Source: Phyllobacterium zundukense (lineage in GTDB: Bacteria; Pseudomonadota; Alphaproteobacteria; Rhizobiales; Rhizobiaceae). Taken from it: a DNA stretch of 64,000 nt. The stretch spans positions 1,338,501-1,402,500 of the forward strand of contig NZ_CP017940.1 of assembly GCF_002764115.1 (NCBI RefSeq), given 5' to 3'. Below are positions 51,081-60,146 of this stretch, in pieces. The notes under the pieces are model-generated. The model was not told the origin of the DNA and did not search any database. It saw only the letters and a list, made by a program, of their open reading frames with translations. The stretch's first letter is position 1. The number at the start of each line of letters is the position of its first letter. The position numbers and the translations under genes are program-made.

Positions 51081-51815
51081 TCATGCCGCTGCTTCGCGAA
51101 CTGCGCTCCCCAAGACAAGGAGTTCTTCAAAGCGGTTCATATCATTGAAGCGGCAGAACGCTGGCGGATGGATTTCGATGACGGGTGCCTCCCATTCGAG
51201 AAACCTCAGGCAATCATCGAACAGACCTTCCCACGCAGGCCGACGATCCTCTGCCAACCAATCAATGAGGTAGGCGAAGGTGATGTGGAAGACATATGTG
51301 TCGTGATCGGGATGACGGTAGCCAAATGGTACGGACAAGGCGTCGCGCCATGCCTTGATGATGGCCTCGTCTTCGTCGGTTGCCCCCGTGACAGTCAATC
51401 CGACAGGTGTGACAGCTATCACCTTTATCTTGAAGGGTCCGCGACCTTCGAAACCCTCAAGGCGCTTCAGGTAAAGGCGGGTCATCTCATCGATGCTGGT
51501 GTCGAGTGCTACATCCTCAGGCCAGTACGGCAATGCACGCCGATATTCGATTATGCCCTGAAAAAGCGTCATGTGCAGGCTGGAAACGGGCGTAAAGATC
51601 AGCTTGTCGGCGTCGGGCATCAACATCATGCGATCCCGAACCTCAAGAACAGCGCGTTCGGATGCTGACCCGCTCACCAGGTGGCAGACGACAGTGTTGC
51701 CGGGTTCCTGCAGGAAATTGCCATTCGTATCATAGCGTGTTCCCAGGTGACGGGGTGCGCCGGAATTGTTGCTGGCGGTATATGGGGCGAGAGACGGCTT
51801 GATCGAGGTGGGCAT
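51081..51815 (-). CDS. DUF1868 protein, 2H phosphoesterase fold
   Basis: The 244-residue cytosolic protein contains two HxT/S motifs: SSLHMTLFQG (about residue 80) and YVFHITFAYL (about residue 177), the mark of the 2H phosphoesterase superfamily, which includes 2',5'-RNA ligase and cyclic-phosphodiesterases. NGNFLQEPGNTVVCHLVSGS is the DUF1868 start. It probably acts on a 2',3'-cyclic phosphate or a nucleotide-like bond; the true substrate is not known. Divergent from the iron-uptake operon beginning at 52157. Confidence 0.88.
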   Translation of the reverse strand: MPTSIKPSLAPYTASNNSGAPRHLGTRYDTNGNFLQEPGNTVVCHLVSGSASERAVLEVRDRMMLMPDADKLIFTPVSSLHMTLFQGIIEYRRALPYWPEDVALDTSIDEMTRLYLKRLEGFEGRGPFKIKVIAVTPVGLTVTGATDEDEAIIKAWRDALSVPFGYRHPDHDTYVFHITFAYLIDWLAEDRRPAWEGLFDDCLRFLEWEAPVIEIHPPAFCRFNDMNRFEELLVLGSAVREAAA

Positions 51816-52156
51816 GCAAACTCCATAGCATAAAGCGCGGGTTCAAAGCGTTGAAACAGGAAAAATGAGACCGATGCGAATCGCAGGGCAGATGCAAAGT
51901 GCCTCATGCATTTGTCAGCGATATGAACGGTTCAGTACCAGTGAGTGAAACATGAGTGCTTCTCTCACGTAAATGTCACCGTCTCGATCCTTGCGTAAGT
52001 TGACAGTTCTCATCATAAATAGCTGTCTGGCAGACTAAGTGGCCCGTGCCCGTCTTTCCGAAGACAGGTCGATGCAATGAAGTTTTTTGACATCAAACCT
52101 GATTTGCGCGATCAAGAAAAAGAAAACTGAAAATTCCGAATCTGGTATCGATTGAA
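51816..52156. other. Gap upstream of the iron ABC operon
   Basis: The 341 bases include the perfect dyads GTCTGGCAGAC (52025-52035) and GTCTT-TCCG-AAGAC (52052-52065), and a TTGACA near 52000. The promoter of fbpC is expected here. No gene was found. Confidence 0.5.
52025..52065. promoter_or_regulatory. Two dyads upstream of the iron ABC operon
   Basis: GTCTGGCAGAC and GTCTTTCCGAAGAC are dyads 17 bases apart, about 92-132 bases before the fbpC start. They do not match the Irr or RirA box forms I know, so the regulator is unclear. Confidence 0.35.
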
Positions 52157-53224
52157 ATGGACGGAACGGTTGCATCAAAACCAGCAAATGCAGTGCTGAA
52201 GCTTAACAACGTCAGCAGGCGCTTTGGCATCACCGAGGCGTTGCGCGATGTGTCGCTTGCGATCGTTCCGGGTGAAATCATCTGTCTCGTGGGTCAGTCG
52301 GGATGTGGCAAATCTTCCCTGTTAAGGATCATCGCGGGTGTCGATACGCCCGACAGTGGTGTACTTCTGTTAAAGGATGAGGAAATCGCCGGACCCAAGC
52401 GATTTGTCGAGCCCGAAGCCCGCAACATTGGTTTCGTGTTTCAGGATTACGCGCTGTTTCCGCATCTGACTGCTGAACAGAATGTGCTGTTTGGGCTCAA
52501 GGGGCTACCAAAAAAGGTAGCTCGTGCACGGGCTGCGGAAATGATTGACCGCGTCGGTCTGTACCCGCTTATGAAACGCTATCCGCATATGCTTTCCGGT
52601 GGCGAACAGCAGCGCGTTGCGCTGGCGCGTGCATTGGCACCCAGTCCCAGCATTCTGCTGATGGACGAGCCGTTTTCGAGCCTGGACCGGGGCCTCAGGG
52701 AAAAGGTGCGTGACGAGACCCTTGCGCTGCTGCGAGCACTCGGCACGACGGTCATCATGGTTACTCACGACCCTGAAGAGGCCCTTTCAGCAGGCGACAG
52801 AATCGTTTTGATGAGAAAAGGCGAGATTGTGCAAACAGGAACCGGCTATGACCTTCACGACCGGCCGAATTGTCGCTATGCAGCCGATTTCTTTTGCGCC
52901 TTCAACAAGGTTCCCGGCACTTACCGGGATGGGAAAATAGAAACGGCAATAGGAAATTTTGGATGCGAAGCTACGCTGGCTGACGGGAGCGCAGCGATCG
53001 CCTATATACGCCCACAAGCCATTTCAGTGTCCCAAGAAAATGGCGATATCCCGGGACGTGTTACCGGCCGCCTTTTCCTCGGGGAAGTCGAACAATTGAC
53101 TGTTCAGGTCGAAGGTCTGTCAGAGCCTCTATTGGTGCGTACGATGGTGCGGCTTCCCGCTCCAACGAATACTATCCGGCTAACCATAGGGCTTGAAAGC
53201 GTTCTTGCATTCAGCGCTCATTGA
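52157..53224 (+). CDS. fbpC: Ferric-iron ABC transporter ATP-binding protein
   Basis: The 355-residue ATPase powers uptake of an iron or related ligand. GQSGCGKSS (46-54) is Walker A, LSGGEQQRVALARAL the signature, ILLMDEPFSSLDRGLREKVR Walker B and D-loop, and VTHDPEEAL the switch histidine. A C-terminal OB-type domain (about 250-340, with AAIAYIRPQAISVSQENGDI) fits the FbpC/CysA group. It precedes the binding protein and permease, order ATPase-binding protein-permease, with a 132-base gap that may hold a second promoter. Confidence 0.92.
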   Translation: MDGTVASKPANAVLKLNNVSRRFGITEALRDVSLAIVPGEIICLVGQSGCGKSSLLRIIAGVDTPDSGVLLLKDEEIAGPKRFVEPEARNIGFVFQDYALFPHLTAEQNVLFGLKGLPKKVARARAAEMIDRVGLYPLMKRYPHMLSGGEQQRVALARALAPSPSILLMDEPFSSLDRGLREKVRDETLALLRALGTTVIMVTHDPEEALSAGDRIVLMRKGEIVQTGTGYDLHDRPNCRYAADFFCAFNKVPGTYRDGKIETAIGNFGCEATLADGSAAIAYIRPQAISVSQENGDIPGRVTGRLFLGEVEQLTVQVEGLSEPLLVRTMVRLPAPTNTIRLTIGLESVLAFSAH

Positions 53225-53356
53225 ACTCAGTGATCGCCAGATTTGGCTATGTTGAATGTTTGACAATCGGCAGAAGAGCGTGTTTTTAAAACTTGACTAC
53301 TTTACTCTATTATGTTCCAGCACTGCCATGTTTGTTTTAAAGCAAGGGGGATAGAA

Positions 53357-54379
53357 ATGAACAAATTTTCCATCGCAAAGTCTATATTGCTTGCAGGGTC
53401 GGTTGTTCTGATGGGTGGGGTTGCATCAGCAGCTGAACTCAACATCTATACGACACGTGAGCCTGGGCTGATCCAGCCGCTTCTCGATTCCTTCAAGAAT
53501 TCCACAGGCATCACCGTCAATACAGTTTTCCTGAAAGACGGCCTTGCGGAGCGTGTCGTATCAGAGGGCGAGAGCTCACCGGCCGATATCCTCATGGCAG
53601 TGGACGCCGGAAATCTCGTTGACCTTGTTGAGAAAGGCGTCACCCAGCCGGTCACGTCCTCAGTCTTGACCGAGACCATTCCTGCACAGTTGCGCGATCC
53701 CAAGGGTAACTGGTTTGCCCTGTCGATGCGCGCACGCGTGCTCTACGCAGCGAAGGATCTCGACCTCGCGTCCTTTAACTACGAAGATCTCGCCGATCCG
53801 AAGTGGAAGGGCAAAATTTGCATCCGTTCGGGCCAACATCCTTATAATACAGCGCTTTTTGCCGACTACATCGCTCACCACGGTGCCGAGGAAACGGAAA
53901 AGTGGCTGGCGGGTGTAAAGGCAAATCTCGCACGCAAGGCCACCGGCGGCGACCGTGACGGCGCCAAGGACATTCTTGGAGGCATTTGCGATATCGCTGT
54001 TGCTAATTCCTACTATGTCGGCTTGATGCGGTCGGGCAAGGGCGGTGAGGAACAGGTTGCCTGGGGCAATGCCATCAAGGTTATCCTGCCGACGTTCAAG
54101 GATGGAGGCACACAGGTCAATATCAGTGGCGCCGCAGTTGCAAAGCATGCACCGAACAAAGAAGAAGCCATCAAGCTTCTGGAATACCTCGTCTCCGATG
54201 ACGCCCAGAAGATCTATGCCGAGGCAAACTACGAATATCCGGTAAAGGCTGGCGCAGCGGCAGATCCGATCATTGCCTCTCTTGGCAAACTCGAGATTGA
54301 CCCGACGCCACTGACTGAGGTGGTAAGCCATCGCAAGCAGGCGAGCGAGCTGGTAGACAAGGTCGGCTTCGACAATTGA
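53357..54379 (+). CDS. fbpA: Ferric-iron-binding periplasmic protein
   Basis: The protein (340 residues) has a signal peptide (MNKFSIAKSILLAGSVVLMG, ending ASA) and the type II binding fold of FbpA/FutA transferrin-like proteins. ELNIYTTREPGLIQPLLDSF is the family start, ALSMRARVLYAAKDLDLASF a hinge block, and VANSYYVGLM near residues 215-224 the pair of iron-binding tyrosines. AAGGGG precedes the ATG at 53357. The next gene starts at its stop codon. Confidence 0.92.
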   Translation: MNKFSIAKSILLAGSVVLMGGVASAAELNIYTTREPGLIQPLLDSFKNSTGITVNTVFLKDGLAERVVSEGESSPADILMAVDAGNLVDLVEKGVTQPVTSSVLTETIPAQLRDPKGNWFALSMRARVLYAAKDLDLASFNYEDLADPKWKGKICIRSGQHPYNTALFADYIAHHGAEETEKWLAGVKANLARKATGGDRDGAKDILGGICDIAVANSYYVGLMRSGKGGEEQVAWGNAIKVILPTFKDGGTQVNISGAAVAKHAPNKEEAIKLLEYLVSDDAQKIYAEANYEYPVKAGAAADPIIASLGKLEIDPTPLTEVVSHRKQASELVDKVGFDN

Positions 54380-56097
54380 TGACTGGAGGGCGCTCGACCG
54401 CGGGCGCCTTTTCATACTTCCGCAATGGGTGCAACGTGACTCCTATCCCAACCAGAACCTGGCCGTACCGTCGCGCCGGAACGGCTTGGCTTTTGTCAGC
54501 GGGGATGGTGGCCATGTTGGTCATGCTGCCCGTGCTGGCGCTTGTGTACCAGGCCATACAGGGCTCTGCCGGATTATGGTCGCATCTGATCACCACAATC
54601 CTTCCAGTTGCGATGACCGACACAGTCATACTTCTTTGCGGGGTTGGTTTGTTGACCGCCATTCTAGGCACGACCACCGCTTGGCTGGTTACGGCCTATG
54701 ACTTTCCCGGGCGCGGTATTCTGGAATGGGCACTGCTGCTTCCACTGGCTGTGCCAACATACATCATCGCCTATGCCTACCTTGATATTCTGCACCCCAT
54801 AGGCTCTGTGCAAGGTACGGTTCGCTGGCTTCTTGGCTATTCAAGTCCTCGCGAGTTCCGGCTTCCAGATATCCGTTCCATAACTGGCTGCATCATTCTT
54901 CTTGGGTTTGTGCTGTATCCTTACGTTTATATTCCGACGCGCGCGATGTTCCTGACGCAAACAGCCAATCTGATCGAAGCATCACGGACCCTCGGTGTGT
55001 CAAGGCGCAGTGTCTTCTGGCATGTGGCTCTGCCGCTTGCACGCCCGGCGATTGCCGTAGGCATAAGTCTCGCTCTGATGGAAGCCCTGAATGATATTGG
55101 GGCTTCCGAGTTTCTTGGCGTCCGCACCCTGACGGTTTCAATTTATACGACATGGGTTACGCGGTCGGACCTGCCCGGCGCGGCGCAGATTGCACTTTCG
55201 TTGCTGTGCGTCGTGGTGGCGCTGATCGCGCTTGAGCGCTGGGCCCGTCGGGAACAGCGCTATTCGATCAGTGCACAACGGAGCCGCTATTTCGAACCGC
55301 GCAAAGTGACGGCGATAAAGGGCTGGCTCCTGCTTGCCCTTGGTCTTCTTCCGGTTCTTATCGGATTTGTTGCCCCCGCCAGCTATCTAGTTACGCATGC
55401 TTGGGCACGATTCCGGTTTGCAGGCCTGTCGTCTCGATTCCTGGACGAAGCGGTAAACACAGTTGCTTTCGCAGGTGCTGCGACAGTCATTACAGTCGCA
55501 TTCGGTCTTATAGTCGCCTACGCCATGCGACTGCGGCCAGGAAGGTTCTCAACCTGGTTCTACAGGCTTTCGACGATGGGCTATGCGGCTCCGGGAACCG
55601 TGATCGCCATCGGTGTTCTGGTCGTTCTTGGCAGCCTTGATCGTTTCATCGACAAAATCAGCACCGCCTGGCTCGACATATCCACCGGACTTTTATTCAT
55701 GGGGTCCGGCGCTGCGCTCATTTATGCTTATGTCGCACGGTTTCTAGCGATTTCTGCGGGCGGGACTGAAGCAGGACTGGCACGCATTCCGCAATCCTTC
55801 GACCATGCCGCGCGCACGCTTGGCCAAACAACCGAAGGCACTTTCAGGTATGTTCATTTGCCGCTTTCAAAAGCAGCTCTGACAGCGGCGGGGCTGCTCG
55901 TATTTGTCGATTGTGTCAAGGAATTGCCCGCGACACTGCTTCTGCGTCCGCTCAATTTCGAGACGTTTGCAACTCACCTTTATGGGGAAGCTGCCCGGGG
56001 TACATATGAAGAAGCCGCGATCGCAGCTCTCGCGATTGTCGTCATCGGAATTTTCCCGGTCATACTGCTATCGAGAGTCGGGCGACCGAAAGCCTGA
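54379..56097 (+). CDS. fbpB: Ferric-iron ABC transporter permease (fused double-domain)
   Basis: The 572-residue permease has about 12 helices in two halves, each with an EAA loop: EASRTLGVSRRSVFWHVALP (first half) and DHAARTLGQTTEGTFRYVHL (second half). Fused FbpB-type permeases work with FbpA and FbpC. I chose ATG 54379, which overlaps the fbpA stop by one base; GTG 54436 is an alternative that would drop a low-quality N-terminal stretch (ACNVTPIPTRTWPY region). It ends the operon. Confidence 0.9.
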   Translation: MTGGRSTAGAFSYFRNGCNVTPIPTRTWPYRRAGTAWLLSAGMVAMLVMLPVLALVYQAIQGSAGLWSHLITTILPVAMTDTVILLCGVGLLTAILGTTTAWLVTAYDFPGRGILEWALLLPLAVPTYIIAYAYLDILHPIGSVQGTVRWLLGYSSPREFRLPDIRSITGCIILLGFVLYPYVYIPTRAMFLTQTANLIEASRTLGVSRRSVFWHVALPLARPAIAVGISLALMEALNDIGASEFLGVRTLTVSIYTTWVTRSDLPGAAQIALSLLCVVVALIALERWARREQRYSISAQRSRYFEPRKVTAIKGWLLLALGLLPVLIGFVAPASYLVTHAWARFRFAGLSSRFLDEAVNTVAFAGAATVITVAFGLIVAYAMRLRPGRFSTWFYRLSTMGYAAPGTVIAIGVLVVLGSLDRFIDKISTAWLDISTGLLFMGSGAALIYAYVARFLAISAGGTEAGLARIPQSFDHAARTLGQTTEGTFRYVHLPLSKAALTAAGLLVFVDCVKELPATLLLRPLNFETFATHLYGEAARGTYEEAAIAALAIVVIGIFPVILLSRVGRPKA

Positions 56098-56294
56098 ACT
56101 GCGTCGTATTTACCGTCCCATGCGCTAAATATCGATCTGGCATTCGATTGGTGATATTCTATTGTATTCTTGGCTGCGGAGGTACTGAATCAAGTCAGCT
56201 CGCCGGTGTCCTGGTGAAAACAATGCTTGTAACTCCGGAGATGCTTAGACTTTTAACTAAATTGTGCATCCAAGAGTAGGGTAGGAGTATTGAG

Positions 56295-56690
56295 ATGGGC
56301 AATTTCAAACCTTTTGCTATCGCAGGCATCGCTCTGATGTGTGCTGCGACACCTTCCAAGGCTGAAGAACTAAAAACGATGGACGATGTCGGGAGTGCAA
56401 TCGAGTCTTGCTGGAACGCACCATCCGACACCAAGGGCACCGTTACACTGAGCTTCAGTTTCAAACGGGACGGAAGTTTGCTCGGCAAGCCACGGCCAAC
56501 CGCCATTGCCGTTGACGGAGACGATCAGGCACGCAAGCAGTTCATTGCTTCTGCGATCGACGCACTCAGCAACTGTATGCCGCTGACATTCTCGTCTGGG
56601 CTGGCTGAGGGTATAGCTGGCCAGGTCTTCACGATGCCATTCACAGCGCCGAAAGATCAGGCTTCCCAGCCGATGGTCAATACGCAGTGA
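56295..56690 (+). CDS. Secreted protein with TolA/TonB C-terminal-like domain
   Basis: A 131-residue periplasmic protein. The signal peptide ends near ATPSKA (residue 23). TMDDVGSAIESCWNAPSDTK followed by TVTLSFSFKRDGSLLGKPRP matches the TolA C-terminal domain type, which binds colicins and phage proteins in TolA itself. Free-standing copies are common in Rhizobiales with no proven function. GGAG lies 9 bases before the ATG. It is a single gene. Confidence 0.8.
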   Translation: MGNFKPFAIAGIALMCAATPSKAEELKTMDDVGSAIESCWNAPSDTKGTVTLSFSFKRDGSLLGKPRPTAIAVDGDDQARKQFIASAIDALSNCMPLTFSSGLAEGIAGQVFTMPFTAPKDQASQPMVNTQ

Positions 56691-56707
56691 TAATTGCGGC
56701 TGAGTTG

Positions 56708-58048
56708 TTACTGTTTCGACTCAGGAACCACGCGCCAGACAATATTGCCGACATCATCCGCGACCAACAGGGCTCCGGATTTGTCGATTGCCACGCCGAC
56801 TGGACGGCCGAGGGCCTTGTCCGTGTCGCTGATAAATCCGGTGAGAATATCCTTTGGAGCGCCGTTCGGCTTACCCTTTTCGAACGGCACGAAGATCACC
56901 TTGTATCCGCTGCGCGGCTTTCTGTTCCATGAACCATGCTGGCCGATAAAAGCGCCGTTCTGATATTCCGTGCCGAACAGCGAACCGGTATTGAACGTCA
57001 GGCCAAGTGAGGCCGTATGGGGCCCGAGCGCATAGTCGGGTTTGATCGCTTTTTCGACTAGATCGGGTCTCGGGGGCTTGGCGCGAACATCGACATTTTG
57101 GCCGAAATAGCTGTAGGGCCAGCCATAAAATCCGCCATCCTTCACGGAAGTCATATAGTCAGGCACCAGATCGCTGCCAATTTCATCGCGTTCATTCACC
57201 GCCACCCATAGCTCACCACTGGCGGGATTCCATGATAGGCCATTTGGATTGCGCAAACCTGAGGCGAAGACGCGCATATTTCGCGTCGCGAGATCAATTT
57301 CAAGAATTCCTGCCCGGTTCTTTTCCGCATCAACGCCATTTTCGCCCACATTGCTGTTTGACCCGACTGTTGCATAAAGTTTCTGTCCGTCAGGGCTGGC
57401 AATAACATCCTTCGTCCAGTGATGGTTGATCGGCCAACATGGCAAGTCAACGATCTTTTCGGGAGGTGCCGTGATCTTTGTATCGCCATCCGCATAAGGA
57501 AAAGCGACGATTGCGTCTGTGTTGGCCACATAAAGCGTGCCGTTTGACAAGGTCATGCCGAAGGGGGAATTCAATCCCTCGAGAAAGGCCTCGCGGATTT
57601 CGGCGGCGCCGTCATGGTCAGCATCACGCAAGAGGGTAATGCGATTTGCGCTCGTTGTTTTTGCTCCTGCCTGCTTCATTACAAGGCTTGTGATCCATCC
57701 ACGGAAGCTGAAGCCCGGATTGTCCATGACTGGATTGTTGGTTTCGGCTACAAGCACATCGCCATTGGGTAGAACATGCAGCCAGCGCGGATGATCCAAA
57801 TCCTTGGCAAAAGCGTTTACTTTCAGTCCTGGTGCCGCCTTTGGTGTTGCGCCTTCGGGCCATGGATCCACTGGGGCGACGTTGACTGTAGGTATCGGTT
57901 TCGGGTTGGGCGGGGGAAGGGTGGGGTTGGGTCCGTACCCCTCTTCGATAGGGACGGTCGCGGATTCTCGCGAATAGAAGCGAACGCCGCCGACGACCAA
58001 AAGTGCAAGAACGAGAATGGTGATGATGCCAAGCGCAAGGGTTTTCAT
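56708..58048 (-). CDS. PQQ-dependent sugar dehydrogenase-like (sorbosone dehydrogenase) membrane protein
   Basis: The 446-residue protein has an N-terminal membrane anchor ([20 protein letters not shown]), a proline-rich linker (about 40-70) and a six-bladed beta-propeller. [40 protein letters not shown], and [20 protein letters not shown] are propeller blocks of the glucose/sorbosone dehydrogenase group. It would oxidise sugars at the periplasmic face with PQQ; no pqq genes are present in the window, so the cofactor is uncertain. It stands alone. Confidence 0.88.
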   Translation of the reverse strand: MKTLALGIITILVLALLVVGGVRFYSRESATVPIEEGYGPNPTLPPPNPKPIPTVNVAPVDPWPEGATPKAAPGLKVNAFAKDLDHPRWLHVLPNGDVLVAETNNPVMDNPGFSFRGWITSLVMKQAGAKTTSANRITLLRDADHDGAAEIREAFLEGLNSPFGMTLSNGTLYVANTDAIVAFPYADGDTKITAPPEKIVDLPCWPINHHWTKDVIASPDGQKLYATVGSNSNVGENGVDAEKNRAGILEIDLATRNMRVFASGLRNPNGLSWNPASGELWVAVNERDEIGSDLVPDYMTSVKDGGFYGWPYSYFGQNVDVRAKPPRPDLVEKAIKPDYALGPHTASLGLTFNTGSLFGTEYQNGAFIGQHGSWNRKPRSGYKVIFVPFEKGKPNGAPKDILTGFISDTDKALGRPVGVAIDKSGALLVADDVGNIVWRVVPESKQ

Positions 58049-58217
58049 TCGTCGATCCTATGAATGATATATCGCTTCCAACTGCAAAACAGGCGAGGGG
58101 CAGTCGGCCTTTCGTTCCACCATATCCCCCACTTCATAACGCCCGCAGCAAATGACTGATCGATAACGAAATTTTGAAAACTTTGTTTACACACTGAGAG
58201 CTGAGTGACGCTATGAC

Positions 58218-58571
58218 ATGGGCATGTTCGAAGGGTTGTCACGCTTTTTCCTCAGCACAGTCATCGCGCTCTGCTTTGTTCTGCACGGCATCGTCAATGT
58301 CGCGTCGTCAGCCGTGCTGGTCCGTATGACGACGGCCGCCACGTGGCAAGATCGACTCGATGCACCTTCCGATGACACGGGTCCAAACCTAACCGCCGGC
58401 ATTGGCTTAGACTGCTCTTCGCGCAAGCAAGTTTGCCATGGCGAGTGGCTGGGGCCATCGGAGATCAATCCAGCCCGCAGCTTTCACACAGACTTGCCGG
58501 CACTTGTAAAATCGGTTCCCCAAATCAATTCCTGGCTTCCGGGTGTCCTGCAGGAGCCACCTCGCGTCTGA
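58218..58571 (+). CDS. Uncertain hypothetical protein
   Basis: An open frame of 117 codons with one hydrophobic segment near the start (GLSRFFLSTVIALCFVLHGI). No family is recognised and composition is mixed. It precedes the L,D-transpeptidase by 43 bases. ATG 58224 is an alternative start. It may be a real secreted or membrane protein or only chance. Confidence 0.3.
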   Translation: MGMFEGLSRFFLSTVIALCFVLHGIVNVASSAVLVRMTTAATWQDRLDAPSDDTGPNLTAGIGLDCSSRKQVCHGEWLGPSEINPARSFHTDLPALVKSVPQINSWLPGVLQEPPRV

Positions 58572-58614
58572 CTGTGCATTGGCAACACAGTTCAAACACA
58601 AAAACGAGGATGAT

Positions 58615-59178
58615 ATGATTACCAGACGTTGGTTTACCGCAGGATTGGCGGCGGCCGTATTTGCGCCCGGCACTGCCCTGGCACAGACGAAGAAAAAGTC
58701 GTTCCAGCTGGATCCAAAGTTCCAGCCGCAAAGTGTTCCCTACAAAACGGATCTTACCGCAGGATCGGTCGTGGTAGATCCGAAGAATAAGTTCCTTTAC
58801 CTGATCGAGAGCAGTTCCACCGCTCGCCGCTATGGCATCGGCGTTGGTCGCGCTGGTCTCGAATGGTCGGGCGAAGCCATCGTAGGCCGGAAAGCGACTT
58901 GGCCGCGATGGATCCCGACCAAGGACATGATAAAGCGCGAGCCTGCCAAGTATGAGAAATATGCGGTAGGAGTCGATGGCGGACCCACCAATCCGCTGGG
59001 TGCTCGCGCCCTATATCTCTACCGGAATGGACGCGATACCTACTATCGGATCCATGGCACCATCCAACCATGGACCATTGGAACAGCCGTCTCCAATGGA
59101 TGCATCCGCATGACCAACAATCATGTCATTGAGCTTTATGAGCGCGTTGGTGTCGGGGCAACTGTCGTCGTCCTGTAA
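58615..59178 (+). CDS. L,D-transpeptidase (YkuD family)
   Basis: The 187-residue protein has a Tat-like signal peptide (MITRRWFTAGLAAAVFAPGT, cleavage after ALA) and a YkuD domain with HGTIQPWTIG (H147) and SNGCIRM (C163), the catalytic histidine and cysteine that link peptidoglycan or attach lipoproteins to it. GAGGATGAT just precedes the ATG. The periplasmic location agrees with the signal. It is single-gene and followed by a hairpin at 59187-59215. Confidence 0.93.
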   Translation: MITRRWFTAGLAAAVFAPGTALAQTKKKSFQLDPKFQPQSVPYKTDLTAGSVVVDPKNKFLYLIESSSTARRYGIGVGRAGLEWSGEAIVGRKATWPRWIPTKDMIKREPAKYEKYAVGVDGGPTNPLGARALYLYRNGRDTYYRIHGTIQPWTIGTAVSNGCIRMTNNHVIELYERVGVGATVVVL

Positions 59179-59599
59179 TGGCGAAAGGTGCTGGCTGCGA
59201 TCGGTCGCCAGCACCCCTTGATCTAGCTTTTGCCAGGCACAGCCTAGGCCGCCCGACCCGTATGAACACAAAGATGCTGGATGTATCCGCCGAATTGGGT
59301 ATTGCGATTGCAACGCAAATCTGAGATCGTTGAATAGCCCTGAAAAGCAAATAAAAAACGAAAGGGGTGTAAGGAGGAAACATAGTTCGAAATTCTCTTA
59401 AGTGGAGTTCAACTATGATTTCAAATTCGAGCAGTGCCAATATCATTCCTTCGTATAAGGCTCCAAAACAAAATCCTGCCCTTGGCAGGATTGTATTCTT
59501 GCGTCTGAACAACAGACCGCCGTTCGCGTCGGCACGTTTTTGGCAAACCTCCAAATGTTGCATTCAGGACCTGGGACAAAGTGGCTGGGGGTGGATGTG
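59179..59599. other. Gap between the L,D-transpeptidase and DUF982 gene
   Basis: The 421 bases hold a hairpin at 59187-59215, a perfect hairpin at 59472-59492 (AATCCTGCC-CTT-GGCAGGATT), and an open frame from 59415 to 59600 with GGAG before its ATG. No known gene is recognised. Confidence 0.5.
59187..59215 (+). terminator. Candidate terminator after the L,D-transpeptidase
   Basis: GGTGCTGGC (59187-59195) pairs with GCCAGCACC (59207-59215). The T run is poor (CCTTGATCTAGCTTTT), so activity is uncertain. Confidence 0.5.
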
Positions 59600-59600
59600 A
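59415..59600 (+). CDS. Possible leader ORF upstream of DUF982 gene
   Basis: A 61-codon frame with GGAG 9 bases before the ATG. Its stop overlaps the DUF982 ATG by one base (TGATG), as in coupled genes. It contains the hairpin at 59472-59492. The sequence (MISNSSSANIIPSYKAPKQN) matches no family known to me. It may be a real coupled leader or chance. Confidence 0.3.
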   Translation: MISNSSSANIIPSYKAPKQNPALGRIVFLRLNNRPPFASARFWQTSKCCIQDLGQSGWGWM

Positions 59601-59857
59601 TGGAAGACAAAACTTTTTCAACGCCGGTGATGGTCAGCCTTGGCGCCATGGGGCTTCGATTTGTCGCTTCCGCATGGGAAGCACTGGAGTGTTTGAGGAA
59701 CCAATGGCCTCAACAGGAGGGGGTTGAATACAAACGCGCCGTGCGTATCTGTCGAGATGCGCTTGAGGGGTGGATGTCAGCTGCAAAAGCGAGGCAGGCC
59801 TTCGTCAAGGCAGCGCAACGTGCAGGCGTTTTTGTTGACAATTCTTCGCTAAAGTAA
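59600..59857 (+). CDS. DUF982 domain-containing protein
   Basis: The 85-residue protein has the DUF982 core FSTPVMVSLGAMGLRFVASA with WEALECLRNQWPQQEGVEYK and the end AKARQAFVKAAQRAGV. The family is typical of rhizobia and is often plasmid-borne; its role is unknown. GGGGGTGG lies about 5 bases before the ATG at 59600. A strong dyad at 59911-59936 follows. It sits between an L,D-transpeptidase and the molybdate operon with no clear link to either. Confidence 0.85.
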   Translation: MEDKTFSTPVMVSLGAMGLRFVASAWEALECLRNQWPQQEGVEYKRAVRICRDALEGWMSAAKARQAFVKAAQRAGVFVDNSSLK

Positions 59858-59910
59858 CGGACGTTGTTGGTTTAGGCAGCTTCGTTTCCGATCTGGCGGT
59901 CGCGAATGTC

Positions 59911-59936
59911 AATGGGTGGCTCGCGAGCCACCCATT
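59911..59936 (+). terminator. Perfect dyad after the DUF982 gene
   Basis: A 26-base perfect palindrome, AATGGGTGGCTCG followed by its complement, then TTTGA. It lies about 55 bases after the stop and may end that transcript, though the T run is short. Confidence 0.55.
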
Positions 59937-60058
59937 TTGAGGCCATTGGCCTTCGCCTGACTTCCCAACGAACAAGCCGACTTTCGCCAGATGCGCTCCC
60001 TCACGATCAGCTTTTACAGGATGAACTTTGCATAGTGCTCCGCCGCTTTTGTTCGGCT

Positions 60059-60124
60059 TTATATTCTTGGAAATATAACACTGGCTATCCGGTGCAGGTC
60101 GATATATTCAGAAAAATATCTCGA
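60059..60124. promoter_or_regulatory. Two ModE-like operator boxes upstream of modA
   Basis: TTATATT-N6-AATATAA (60059-60078) and TCGATATATT-N6-AATATCTCGA (60099-60124, one mismatch) are dyads with 6-base spacers whose centres are 43 bases apart. The form matches ModE binding sites, and a ModE-type gene lies at the end of the operon. Confidence 0.7.
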
Positions 60125-60146
60125 GCATCTGAACCGGAGATTGAAT

